Assembly (NCBI RefSeq): GCF_010894405.1
Contig: NZ_JAAIYA010000020.1
Coordinates: forward strand, 156,495 to 220,494
Direction of reading: 5' to 3'
DNA: 64,000 bases
Source: Pyxidicoccus caerfyrddinensis
GTDB taxonomy: Bacteria > Myxococcota > Myxococcia > Myxococcales > Myxococcaceae
Position numbers and translations under genes: made by a program. A model generated the notes under the pieces. That model was given only the letters and a program-made list of their open reading frames with translations. It was not told where the DNA came from and did no database searches. Positions within the stretch are counted from its first letter, which is position 1; each line of letters opens with the position of its first letter. Shown piece after piece: positions 46,201 to 55,600 of this stretch.

Positions 46201-48212
46201 GCGCCGCGCTGCTGGCCGCGCGGCAGGACCTGCTCGGCCCGTCCCTGGTCGCGCTGCTGCCTCCCGACGGGCAGTGGGTGCACGCGGTGGCGGCGCTCGC
46301 GTCCGCCGGGGCGCTGGACTGGCTCCAGCCCGAGGCGTGGCTCGCACCGGGGGACACCCTCTTCCTGCTCTGGCAGCGCGCGTTCGCGGGTGTCGCCGCC
46401 GCCGGGCTCGTGTACGCCGCGGCGGTCTTCGGGGTGCGGCACGAGCCCTTGCGGAAGGCGCTGCGCGGGTGGGCCGTCATCGCCGTCGCGCTTGTCTGCG
46501 CCGCCGCGTTCTTCCAGCCAGGGCTGACGGCGGCCGGGCTCGCCTTCGCCACGGGCGCGGTGCTCTTCGCCGGTGGGGCGCGCACGCAGGGACGTGGTGT
46601 TCTCGGGGTCGGCATCTTCCTGCTCGTGCACGCCGCGGCGCACCTCGTGCCCGTTCTGGAGGCGTGGCCGGGTCCCGTGCTCGCGCTGGTGGGGCTGGCG
46701 GTGGTGGTGCTCGCCCCCTGGGTGTCGAGACGGCGGGGCGTGGACCCGAGCCTGACGCGAGTGCGCGCGCACCAGGTCGCGCTGGGCTACCTCGTGTTCT
46801 CGATGGTGTACGCGCTGGCAGTGACGGGCGAGACGTCGCCCGTGCTGGCCGTGCCCACCCTGCTGTGGAGGATGTTGCTGGGAGGGCTGGACGGCTCGTG
46901 GATGGTCTCCTTCGCGGTGCCCGTCACGCTGGCCCTCTTCGCCACCGCGCTGCTCGTGGCGGCGTTCCAGTGGAAGGGGTCCTTCGCCGGGTTCGTCGCC
47001 TGGGTGGGGTCCGCCGTGGCGGGCAGCGCCGTCGTCTCCGGGGTCATGGCCACCCTCGTCATCCTCGCGCGCTTCGGCGAGGGGCTGGTGGGGTACGGGA
47101 CGCTCTTCACGACGTACGGCGCGGGGCTGGCCCTGGCCATCTCGGGGAGTGCACTCGCGCTGCACCTGGCCCGGTGGGTGACGCAGCGGAGCCGGGAGGA
47201 CGTGTCGGACGGCCTGGGATGGGGGCGCGACGGGTGGCTGGTGGTGGGCGGCGGACTGCTCGCCCTCGTCGCCACGAATGGCCGCGCCTCCGAGGACGTG
47301 CTGCTGCTGGCCGTCGCCGCCATCGGCCTGTCGGTCCTCGTGTCGCTGCATGCCGCGTGGCGCGAGCACACGGGCCGGCACGTGTACTTCGTGCAGGTGG
47401 CGGTGGTGGGCGTCTACGCGCTGGTGCGCAGCCTGTACGCGCCCGGTCTGCGTCCCGAGCACGACGCGCTCTTCGCGCTGGCGCTGGGCTTCGTGCTGGT
47501 GGGAGTGACGGTGCTCGCGCGGCGGGCGGGTGTGCGCCCGGTGGAGGCGGCGACGCGGCGCTTCGCGGCGCTGCTGCCCATTGGCGTGGCGCTGGTGCTG
47601 CCCGGGGACGCGACGCAGGAGGCGGCGCTGCTCGCGGGCGGCTCGGGCCTGCTGTACGCGGCGCTGGGTGCGGTGGAGCGCAGCCGGATGTTCGGCGCCT
47701 TCGCGGCGGCGGCCTGCAACCTGGCGCTGCTCATCGCGGCGCTCGCGTATGGGCTGGAGGGGCTGGAGGTGTACCTGGCGCCGCTCGGGTTGATGCTGTT
47801 GATGCTGAGCCAGTTGTTCACGTCGAGCCTGCCGCAGGCGGCCCGCAACGCGGTGCGCGTCGTGGGTGGGTTGCTGCTGTACGTGCCCGCGGCGGCGAAG
47901 CTGGCAATGCGGGTGGGCGAGTCGGCGGACGGGACGTATGCGCTCGTCTTCGGCGGCGTCTGCCTGCTCGGCGTGGCGGTGGGGATGGTGTTGCAGATTC
48001 GCGCCTACCTCGCGCTGGGCACGCTCTTCCTCACGCTGGATGTGGCGGCCAACCTGCTCGACGCCGGCTTGAGGGACCACCGCATCGGCTTCCTGGTGAT
48101 GACGCTCACCGGGCTCACCATCGTCAGCGCGCGGGTGCTGGCCACCCTGAAGCGTCAGGAGTGGGAATTGGTGGTGAGGCGCGTGCGCGTGCAGCTCCGG
48201 GGCTGGGATTGA
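43224..48212 (+). CDS. Giant polytopic membrane protein with N-terminal zinc ribbon
   Basis: The protein has 1,662 residues from ATG 43224. The start is a zinc ribbon with Cys3, Cys6, Cys18 and Cys21 (CPAC and CPEC pairs). A cytoplasmic region of about 170 residues follows, with a charged helix and a His/Gly/Ser-rich linker. From about residue 190 to the end it is nearly continuous hydrophobic helices, several dozen membrane segments (for example WWFLGAVLVLGGSLMGV, LLPVVFVALSALVALSPLV, FLVMTLTGLTIVSARVLATL). No transporter, channel or enzyme motif is recognised. Repetition of similar Ala/Leu/Val/Gly helices suggests internal duplication. Similar very large DUF2339/DUF2157-like membrane proteins exist, but assignment to either is only a guess. 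It is not obviously linked to the PKS/NRPS genes. Confidence 0.82.
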   Translation: MICPACARLRADEAGDACPECGAALVPATEPHLEALVQTTVRRHIASWRSDGLVDGVTAGRLEASLLKPPEHVRPEPVPPATRVEAWADDVADSLRRAAGWRPGWGAALAHNLEEAAKAERELKARKRAAVRSGHASHGDSSEDDLGSALGSGQALFAHGHTGGLGGGLEAVVALDDGGPSGTPRLHEYIWWFLGAVLVLGGSLMGVREAWRALGGVPRQLLVTGALFGYHAAFIGLGVFLSRRSLSAGRVLAGIGLALLPVVFVALSALVALSPLVGVPVALGVAGIGLVPLGAAGRLLHGASAASLAVALWPSLLAGLPLMGFEEEPWLRALCASAGVVALGATAWRARAAKPGRDSLASAGAALYGALCLALFCVASAPGGFDALEPGSALFAGMTLWAVALATVVAVAATSDAVRDAFPRAGPVVETLAHAVVASGALAGALGAFSVSSVGDLQVDLASALAPALAAGVFFLLEPRRRALVHPFVMAAMLTGALLARTQAPWDSAWWAFGVAAVSSALLPLARVTASHGTRIRLLTWGIVGSLLSMPVVMGAAWGWSSGGLWPQVLTGVFIAVAAHGAGGWRWRGLHYLGGVAALFGALTYVSGTPWLAASATNLAVLSLAGALYGLAGLMHGSWAHPDGHANALRPLDDVSLAMTSLGLALAIGVSPVLPEVLAPFMERWDGRLTCAPTALASALLLLRARRDGSRLVAFLAASGLSLTVAQFLGTVSVPGTAWAALVSASVGLGFAAFAALRRPVPAAPLDGTPPPRIKGRKLLGFLPLPFGARGLQLFTDGFAAAVFVQVVATTLALFNWLPTPVDVERPQVLLAGGLLTLVALVAFVSRGFVTWRLRGSVFTLAAGGGFIALTAVINRAGRPLAPDVSAWRLPLIGIALWGLALATRRFGPALGRLLENPSHGRDYHAVPHLGVAALVLVLVKSAVAVGMPDPSRALGVVPPLLLLGAALLSLLLAFSFRSVSIAQLGFLLGVPGAALLAARQDLLGPSLVALLPPDGQWVHAVAALASAGALDWLQPEAWLAPGDTLFLLWQRAFAGVAAAGLVYAAAVFGVRHEPLRKALRGWAVIAVALVCAAAFFQPGLTAAGLAFATGAVLFAGGARTQGRGVLGVGIFLLVHAAAHLVPVLEAWPGPVLALVGLAVVVLAPWVSRRRGVDPSLTRVRAHQVALGYLVFSMVYALAVTGETSPVLAVPTLLWRMLLGGLDGSWMVSFAVPVTLALFATALLVAAFQWKGSFAGFVAWVGSAVAGSAVVSGVMATLVILARFGEGLVGYGTLFTTYGAGLALAISGSALALHLARWVTQRSREDVSDGLGWGRDGWLVVGGGLLALVATNGRASEDVLLLAVAAIGLSVLVSLHAAWREHTGRHVYFVQVAVVGVYALVRSLYAPGLRPEHDALFALALGFVLVGVTVLARRAGVRPVEAATRRFAALLPIGVALVLPGDATQEAALLAGGSGLLYAALGAVERSRMFGAFAAAACNLALLIAALAYGLEGLEVYLAPLGLMLLMLSQLFTSSLPQAARNAVRVVGGLLLYVPAAAKLAMRVGESADGTYALVFGGVCLLGVAVGMVLQIRAYLALGTLFLTLDVAANLLDAGLRDHRIGFLVMTLTGLTIVSARVLATLKRQEWELVVRRVRVQLRGWD

Positions 48213-48330
48213 GTTGACGCCTCGCGGCGCCCGTCCTCCAGGGCCGTGAGTCCCCGAGGTCGTCAGGCATCGATGGGACCGGCGTCCATGCCGGCCACGA
48301 CCCCGCCCTTCGCGTGGGTCCTGCCCGCCG

Positions 48331-51300
48331 GTGCCCATGCGACGTCCGACCGAAGAGCACATCTCCGACCTCAAGCGCATCCTGCTGCGGCTGAGTCTGC
48401 TCGACGGGTATCTGGTGTGGTGCGTGGAAGGACCGCGGCTCACGTGGCTCCAGAACGTGCACGACCCGCTCGTGCTGCTCGACGAAATCCAACGGCACGG
48501 ACGTCCCACGGTGGCGGGGCTCGAGCGCGCCGCACGGATGGCCCGCCCGCCGTATGCGGTCGACGTCCGTTGGCTCGGCGCCGCGCAGCGGGACCTCAAG
48601 GCGCTCGGGCGGCATCCCTCCGCGCTCAGGCTCATCGCCGAGGCGCCTCGCGTCTTCCGGCGTCATGGCCACGTGGACGCGGCGTGGGTCGATGCGCGGC
48701 AGCGCGCGCTGGACGAGCTCTCACGGCGGTTCGCGGCCGGGCCCACGGAGGGGACGGCGAGCTTGCACGCCCTGGTCGAAGCCGTTCACGGGCCCGGTAC
48801 CGCCAGGGCCCTGGAGCGAAGCGAGACCCGGAGCAGCCAGCATGGCCGCTTGCGCAGGGCCGAGGGGCGACGGCGCATCGCCGCGCTCGTGGCGCGCCTC
48901 TCCCTGGACCCACGCTTCGCGCGACACGACGCATGCGAGATTCCTGAAGAGGTCCTCGACGGCTTTGCCAGGGAGGTGCTCCATGCCGACCGCGCGAGAG
49001 GCCGTCCCTTCGAGCGGCGCCTGAGGCGGACCGTGCAGGCGATGATGGCGTGGCCCGCGCCGTCTCCTGACACGGCGCAGGACACGTCTTCGGAACCGCT
49101 ACCCCCGGCTCTCGCGGATGCGGTGCGGGCGGCGGGGGAGGAAGCCCTCGCCGCGCAGCGCTCCTCCACGGACGACAAGCCCCTGGAGCGGCTGGGGCGC
49201 GCGCTCGGAGTCCTCGGGCTGATGTTCCGCCCGGAGGAGGAAACCCTCCTCACTCCCTCTGACGTCGCGCTCGTGCTGCTGAGCACGGAGAATCTCCGTG
49301 AGAGCCTCGCGGGGCAGCGGCTCGCTGTGTCGCAGGTGCTGGAGTTGCTGCGCCTCCACAGGAGCCGGGGTGACAACTCGAGCGACCTTTTGGCCCCGCT
49401 CGGAGCGCTCGTGGCGCGGGGACTCGAGCTCTCCCTCGTGTCCGAGCTGGTCCGGGGCAAGCTCACGACCGGTCTCATCGAACTGATGAACGACGTGGAG
49501 GCGGCGCGCCTCTGGGGGCGGTGGGCGCTGCGACTCGCACCCGTGCTGAAGAAGCCGGGGCGGGAGCTGGCGCTGATGGCGTCCACCTTCCGAGGCATCG
49601 CCCGGAACCGCAAGGTGGGGCTCGCGCTCCTCGGTCGGTGCCTGCTCACCCAACAGTCCACGACGAATCCACAGCTTCTCCTCACGTGGCTCGACGCGAC
49701 GCTCGGCCTGGTGCGCTCCGCGCCGGAGCAGGCGCGCACCCTCCATGCGGACCTGATGGGCACCGCGCCCGGACTCGGACGCAGCCTCTTCCCGGAGTTC
49801 GCCGCCTGGCTCGGAGATGATGCCCTGCTGGACCGTTACTGCTACCTGCGGCGGCTCGCGGGCGAACCGCCGGGATTGCCGCGGGCGCTGCTCCGCGACT
49901 TCGCCCGTGGCACGAAGCGCCAGCGCGAGCGCAAGCACCTGTCGTCGCGAGAGGACCTCACGGAGGCCCAGCGGCGCCGGCTGGAGCGCCTGGCGCAGCG
50001 GCCCCATGGGGAGGGTGCGCCGTCCTCGCCGGAGTGGACGCTGCGGCGCCTGCGGGAGCGAGTGGAGGGGATACTGGCTCGCGCCTTCGAGGTCCGCCTC
50101 GACGCCGCGCTCGACGCCGTGCTGCGCGCCGGCTGGGGTATCTGCCTGCCCACGCTGACGCCCGAGTGGCGCGATGCGGTGCGCCTCCATCTTTCGACGG
50201 ACAAGAATGAGGAGCTGCTCGGCAAGCTGCTGCGCCACGCGGCGGCTCATCCGAGACAGCCTCTCGTTCGCGCCATGCCCGCCAACACGGCGTGGCTCAA
50301 ACGCGCGGCGAGGCGGATGGACGTGGAAGCCTGGCTCGCTCCCCGCGCCGCCGAGGTGCGCCTGCAAGGCCGCCGGTACGTGCTCGCCGTGGAGCAGGAT
50401 CCGCTCCAGGTGCTGCGGATGGGCGTTCCGTTCAACACGTGCCTGTCCATCGAGCAGGGTGGGGCGGGGGGCGCCGCGACCGTGCTCAACGCCCTGGACG
50501 CGAACAAGCACGTCCTCTACCTGCGCGATGAGGCAGGGCACATCGTCGCGCGCAAGCTCGTCGCCGTCTCCCGGGACTGGAAGCTCCTCGGCTACCGGCT
50601 CTATGTCGCGCTGGAGCGCGAGCTCCGGCCGGACGTCGAGCGCGCCTTCCACGCCTTCTGCGAGGAGCTGGCCGCCTGCTCGCGGCTGCCCCTGGCGGCC
50701 TCCGGTGAGCCGGAGACCCTCCATTCCGGCTACTGGTACGACGACGGCACCGTTCCCTTCCAGGTCTCGGACGCGGTCGGCCCGGCCGAGGGGGCCGTGG
50801 CGGCGTACTGTCGGCACCTGGGGAGGCCCGTCGTTCCGGCCGACGTGCTCCAGTACGAGGCCGAGGTGTGGTTCGCCCGCCAGCGCGAGGACGTCGGGGC
50901 GACGCTCACCGCCCTGGGACGCAACCTCGGCGGGGCGGTGGAGCTGGAGGCCGCGTACTGGCTCGTCGAGCTCCTGGGCGAGGTGGAGTGTCTCCAGCTC
51001 TCGAAGTTCCATCCGACCCTGGGGTTCGCGCTCCTCCACCGCGCCTTCACGCCGGACGCCGAGGGAATGCTCGCGGTGCTGGGCCGCTTTCCGCGGGTGA
51101 ACGATTCGCACTGGGAAGCGGCGAAGATGCTCCTCGACCTCGCGAGCCCTTCCGGGGCGGCGGCGCGGATGCTGGTGGACGTGGCGCGGCGCGAATCGGG
51201 GCGCTCGGCTCGCTTCAGCAATCACGGCATCGAACATGGAACGATGGACGTGCTGCCGCCCCTGCTGGCGAAGCTGGACGTGGCCACGGGGCTCGAGCTG

Positions 51301-52545
51301 TGCGAGCGGGTCGCCCCACTCTGGGAACAGGTCGCCAAGAACGGGGTTTACGACTGCGGGGGCTGTCGCGACCGGGCCTGGAGCCGCGTGCTCGCGTCCT
51401 GCGTGCGTGCCTATGAGCGGCGGCCGGAGCCCGCCGTGGTGGTTCGCTGCCTCGCGGACCCTCACCGGCATGTCGCCGCGCAGCGGGTGGCGCTGCATCT
51501 GGCCGCACGCTTCCCGTTTCCCCGGCGCCTGGGGCTCCCCGCCCCGGCACCCCGGGGGCTCACCTGGCTCGAAGGCGCACCCATCGGCTGTCCACCGGCC
51601 CTTCGAGCGCTGCGGAAGCGCCGTGCGAGGAGTCGTGAGCTCGCCGCCCTTCCGGACATGCTCGCCGCGCTGTGGAGGCAGTCCGGGCCGGGCGTGTCGC
51701 TCCCTCCCGGTGCGCCGCCGGTGCCCACCGTCGAACCCCACGAGGCGCTCGCCGACCTGCGACTCCCCACGCCGCTGCGCGATGCGCTCCACGGGCTCGA
51801 CGTGGGCACCCGCCCCGGAGTCCCGGTGGACGGGGACGGGGAGGCGCTGGAGCCGTGCATCGACGTGCTGGCCCGGGGGGACATGCCTCTGGAGTGCTGG
51901 GTGGCGGTGCTGGAGCAACTGCTGGACCGGGGGGCCCCGGACGCGCTGGTCGCACGGGCCACGAAGGCCGCCTTCCCCGAGGCGAGGTCAGTCCTGCCGG
52001 ATGACACGGAGGCGCTCATGGTCCGGCTCGCCGGGCTGCCCCGGACGCGCCGCGCCGTCGTGACGTTCCTGTCCCAGCTCGACCCCATTGCCTGGCCGGG
52101 CTGTCACGCGCGCCTCCAGCTCGAGGCGCGGGCACGCGGGAGGGACGCTGGCGCATTCCTGGACCAGGTCTGCGCGGGCTGGGTCCGACGTTTCCGGAGC
52201 ACGGAGTCCCTCTACTTCACGCCCTGGCTTTCCGCCGGATTGGTTGACGGACTGGAGCGGGCGGCCCTCGCCCAGGGGCCGCTCATCTCCCTGTGGCTCT
52301 TCGCTGCGCTCCCCGCGCATGGGCTGGCGTCGAGGTTTTTGGACCGCATGCTCGCCGCACTTCCGAGGAAGGCACTCCAGGAGGAACTGGCCGTCAGCCC
52401 CCGTCCCGAGAGCGACCTGGAGCCGAGGCGCGAATGGCTGGAGGCCGCGCTGGGCGCGTCCGCGTGTGGCTCTGTGATTGGGATTGCGCTGACGCCCCGC
52501 GGCGGCGGGAGTATCGCGGATGCCTCTGACATTCTCGTGCGGTGA
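48331..52545 (+). CDS. Large hypothetical protein, helical-repeat type
   Basis: The protein has 1,404 residues, starting at GTG 48331 or ATG 48337. There is no signal peptide or membrane segment, so it is cytoplasmic. Most of it is Arg/Leu/Ala-rich helix resembling HEAT-like repeats. At about 690-770 a distinct segment reads VLRMGVPFNTCLSIEQGGA and HVLYLRDEAGHIVARKLVAV, weakly reminiscent of PcfJ-like proteins. At about 1005 there is a possible metal or redox knuckle, VYDCGGCRDRAW. No enzyme family is recognised. It is flanked by a membrane-protein gene (118 nt gap) and a secreted mosaic protein, all in the same direction. Codon use is normal for the window, so it is a genuine gene. Confidence 0.75.
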   Translation: MPMRRPTEEHISDLKRILLRLSLLDGYLVWCVEGPRLTWLQNVHDPLVLLDEIQRHGRPTVAGLERAARMARPPYAVDVRWLGAAQRDLKALGRHPSALRLIAEAPRVFRRHGHVDAAWVDARQRALDELSRRFAAGPTEGTASLHALVEAVHGPGTARALERSETRSSQHGRLRRAEGRRRIAALVARLSLDPRFARHDACEIPEEVLDGFAREVLHADRARGRPFERRLRRTVQAMMAWPAPSPDTAQDTSSEPLPPALADAVRAAGEEALAAQRSSTDDKPLERLGRALGVLGLMFRPEEETLLTPSDVALVLLSTENLRESLAGQRLAVSQVLELLRLHRSRGDNSSDLLAPLGALVARGLELSLVSELVRGKLTTGLIELMNDVEAARLWGRWALRLAPVLKKPGRELALMASTFRGIARNRKVGLALLGRCLLTQQSTTNPQLLLTWLDATLGLVRSAPEQARTLHADLMGTAPGLGRSLFPEFAAWLGDDALLDRYCYLRRLAGEPPGLPRALLRDFARGTKRQRERKHLSSREDLTEAQRRRLERLAQRPHGEGAPSSPEWTLRRLRERVEGILARAFEVRLDAALDAVLRAGWGICLPTLTPEWRDAVRLHLSTDKNEELLGKLLRHAAAHPRQPLVRAMPANTAWLKRAARRMDVEAWLAPRAAEVRLQGRRYVLAVEQDPLQVLRMGVPFNTCLSIEQGGAGGAATVLNALDANKHVLYLRDEAGHIVARKLVAVSRDWKLLGYRLYVALERELRPDVERAFHAFCEELAACSRLPLAASGEPETLHSGYWYDDGTVPFQVSDAVGPAEGAVAAYCRHLGRPVVPADVLQYEAEVWFARQREDVGATLTALGRNLGGAVELEAAYWLVELLGEVECLQLSKFHPTLGFALLHRAFTPDAEGMLAVLGRFPRVNDSHWEAAKMLLDLASPSGAAARMLVDVARRESGRSARFSNHGIEHGTMDVLPPLLAKLDVATGLELCERVAPLWEQVAKNGVYDCGGCRDRAWSRVLASCVRAYERRPEPAVVVRCLADPHRHVAAQRVALHLAARFPFPRRLGLPAPAPRGLTWLEGAPIGCPPALRALRKRRARSRELAALPDMLAALWRQSGPGVSLPPGAPPVPTVEPHEALADLRLPTPLRDALHGLDVGTRPGVPVDGDGEALEPCIDVLARGDMPLECWVAVLEQLLDRGAPDALVARATKAAFPEARSVLPDDTEALMVRLAGLPRTRRAVVTFLSQLDPIAWPGCHARLQLEARARGRDAGAFLDQVCAGWVRRFRSTESLYFTPWLSAGLVDGLERAALAQGPLISLWLFAALPAHGLASRFLDRMLAALPRKALQEELAVSPRPESDLEPRREWLEAALGASACGSVIGIALTPRGGGSIADASDILVR

Positions 52546-52647
52546 GAACACGTAGGTGCATTGACCATGCAATTGCAGATGTGAGACATAGGGCGCGCCT
52601 TGGGGACGGATTGTCTTTTTCCGTCTTCATCAGGGGGAGGCCTGTCC
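52546..52647 (+). promoter_or_regulatory. AT-richer leader of the giant secreted protein
   Basis: The stretch contains TTGACC at 52561-52566, the perfect palindrome TGCAATTGCA at 52568-52577, and a strong ribosome site GGGGAGG ending about 8 nt before the ATG at 52648, which settles that start. No clear -10 box was found. Confidence 0.35.
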
Positions 52648-55600
52648 ATGCACGTTGGGGTCGTCAGGGCCGCGCTGCGCGCGAGCCGTTTCTGTTTCGC
52701 GGTGCTGGCGCTGTTGTTGTCGACGGGGGCGCACGCGGGCCCCGGGCTGGACTGGCTGGTTGCGCAGCAGGATGTGGACGGTAGCTATGGCTCGAGCGTG
52801 GACTCGCTCGCCGTGCGCCCGCAGGCCACGTCCGAGGTGCTGCGCGCGCAGCTCGCGTTGGACCAGGAGTTGTCGCTGAGCTTCGAGCCGGCGCTCACGT
52901 GGCTCAACGCGCACCCCGAGGTGAACACCGAGTTCCTCGCGCGCAAGGTCACCGTCAACGCGCTGGCGGGGCGCATGGCGACGGTGTTCGCCACCCGGCT
53001 CCTCACGCACCAGAACGCGGACGGCGGCTTCGGCCACCGGCCGGGGTTCGACTCGAGCGTCACGGACACCGTGCTCGCGGTGGAAGCGCTGGGGGCGGCC
53101 AACTACGGCTCCATGCCGCAGGTGGGCCGGGCGGTGGCGTTCCTCCTGGCGCGCCAGCAGGGCAACGGCGGCTGGGCGGAAGGGGCGAATGACGCCTCGG
53201 TGTCGCTGAGCGCGGCGAGCCTGCGCGCCCTGTGGCCGTACCGCTCGACGTGGCAGGGCGTGGCGGCGGCGCTCACCCGCGCGCAGGGCTTCCTCGTCTC
53301 GCGCACCGAGGCGGACGCGCTCTGGGGCGAGGACTTCGTGAGCGCCCAGGTGCTCCTGGCCCTGGTGCCCGCGGCCACGGACTTGTCCGGGCTGACCGCC
53401 AGCGCCACGGCCCTGCAGGCCCGCCAGCTCCCCGACGACAGCTGGTCCCGCGACACGTACACCACCGCCCTGGTGCTCCAGGCGCTGCGCGCGTACGAGG
53501 CGCGGAGCAGCGGCGGGACGCCCGCGCCCACCGGCTCCGTCTCCGGCTACGTGGTGCGCGCGAACAGCACCGAGCCCATCGGTGGCGCCACCGTCAGCGT
53601 GAACGAGTCGGCCGACCTCGCGGTGCTCACCAACTCGGAAGGGTACTTCGTCATCCCCGGCCTGCCCGCCGGTGGCTACACGCTCACCGCCAGCCGGGCT
53701 GGCTTCACGTCGGCCAGCGTGGCCGTGGGCGTCCAGGCGAACCAGGTCACCCTCGCGGGCCGGCTCGTGCTGGACGTGGCCGCGCAGACGGGCCTCGTGC
53801 GGGGACGGGTGCTGGACTCGACCACGGCGCAGGCGCTCGGCGCCGTCCAGGTGAGCCTGGAGGGCACCGCGCAGCGCTCGGTGCTCACCAACAGCGCGGG
53901 TGACTTCGACTTTGGCGCGCTGGCGCCGGGCCTCTACGCCATCCGCTTCCAGAAGACCGGGTACCGCACCCTCTCCGGCACCGTGACGGTGACGGCGGGA
54001 GAGACGGTGTCCACGCAGCTCGGCATGACGCCGGAGAGCACGCCCGTCGATGACTCGGACGGCCTCGTGTCGGGCCGCGTGGTGGATGGGAAGACGGGGC
54101 AGCCGCTCGCCGGCGCCGTCATCGCGCTGGGCTCCGGCCTGAGCGCCACCACAGCCGCGGACGGCACCTTCAGCATCGCCGCCGTGCCGCGCGGCAGCTA
54201 CTCGGGCACGGTGGGCGCCGCTGGCTACCAGGGGCTGAACTTCAGCCTGATGTTCGGACCGGGTTGCATCGGCGACATGGGCACGCTGACGCTGTTCCCC
54301 GAGGCCTCCACGCCGTCGCCCACCCAGCTCACGCTGCGCGGCACGGTGTCCGACGGCGTGAATGGCGCGCCCGTGAGCAACGCCGCCGTCCAACTGGTGG
54401 AGACGGGGGCGAGCGCCACCACCGCCGCGGACGGGCGCTTCGTGCTGTCCGGCATCACCCTCAAGGACTTCAGCCTCGCGGTGAGCGCCCCGGGCTACGC
54501 GCCGGCCAGCTACACGATGAAGGTGGGCGCGTTCGGCGAGGCCGTGGTGGAGCTCAAGCTCTCCCCGCCCGGCAGCAGCGCCACCACGAGCAACCTCTCC
54601 GGCCTGGTGACGGACGCCGACACGGGGACGCCCCTGGCCGGCGCCCAGGTCTCCGTCGAGGGCACGCAGCTGTCCATCACCACCGGCGCGGACGGCAGCT
54701 ACACCCTGGCGGGCATCGAGTCGCTGGAGTTCACGGTGAAGGTGTCCGCGGTGGGCTATGGCGCGCAGGCGCACGGCATCAAGCTGGCCTCGCATGGCAG
54801 CTATGTCTTGAGTCCGGCGCTGGTGCCGGTGGCGGGGGACAGCTTCCAGATTGTCGCCCTGGACGCCACGCAGCCGGAGGCGGGCGCGGACGGCACGGTG
54901 TCCTTCACCGCCCGCATCGCCAGCCTGCTGGACGCGCAGAAGTCCGCGCTGGTGCTGGGCGAAATCCAGGACGCCACGGGCACGGGCGTGGCGGTGGTCC
55001 GTCCCTTCATCGAGGGCACCACCACCCCGGGCAGCGAGTTCTCGTTCGCCGCGGACGAGGTGAAGACGCTCACCATCCCCTGGAACACGGCGCAGTTCTC
55101 CCCAGGCGTGTACCGGTTGGTGCTGCGCGTGGTGGAGCCGGGCACCGTCAGCCGGGCCCTGCCCACGGGCGAAGTCCTGGCGGAGAACAGCGCCGCCGCG
55201 CGCGTGAAGGCCACGCAGGCCATCAGCGGCGCGATGAGCATCAACCCGCCGCTCACCCAGGCGGGCCTGCCCACGCCGGTGTCCTTCACGGTGCTGGTGC
55301 GCAACGCGGGCAACGTGCCGCTGGCGGCGGGCGCCTATGCGCTCACCGTCGTGCACCCGGACTCGGGCGAGACGCTGTTCACCGCGCAGGCGAACGCAAG
55401 CGCCCTCGAGGTGGGGGAGCTGGCCACGGTGTTCCTGGGCACGTGGACGCCGCTGCAGGCCGGCAACCTCCAGGTGCGCGTGCGGCCGGTGACGGCGGGC
55501 GTGGCCGGTGAGGTGACGGACCGCCTGTACGTGGGCGACAAGGCGACGGGCAGCTTCACGGTGAGCCGCACCGTGGTGCCGGAGGGCACGCAGACGGTGC

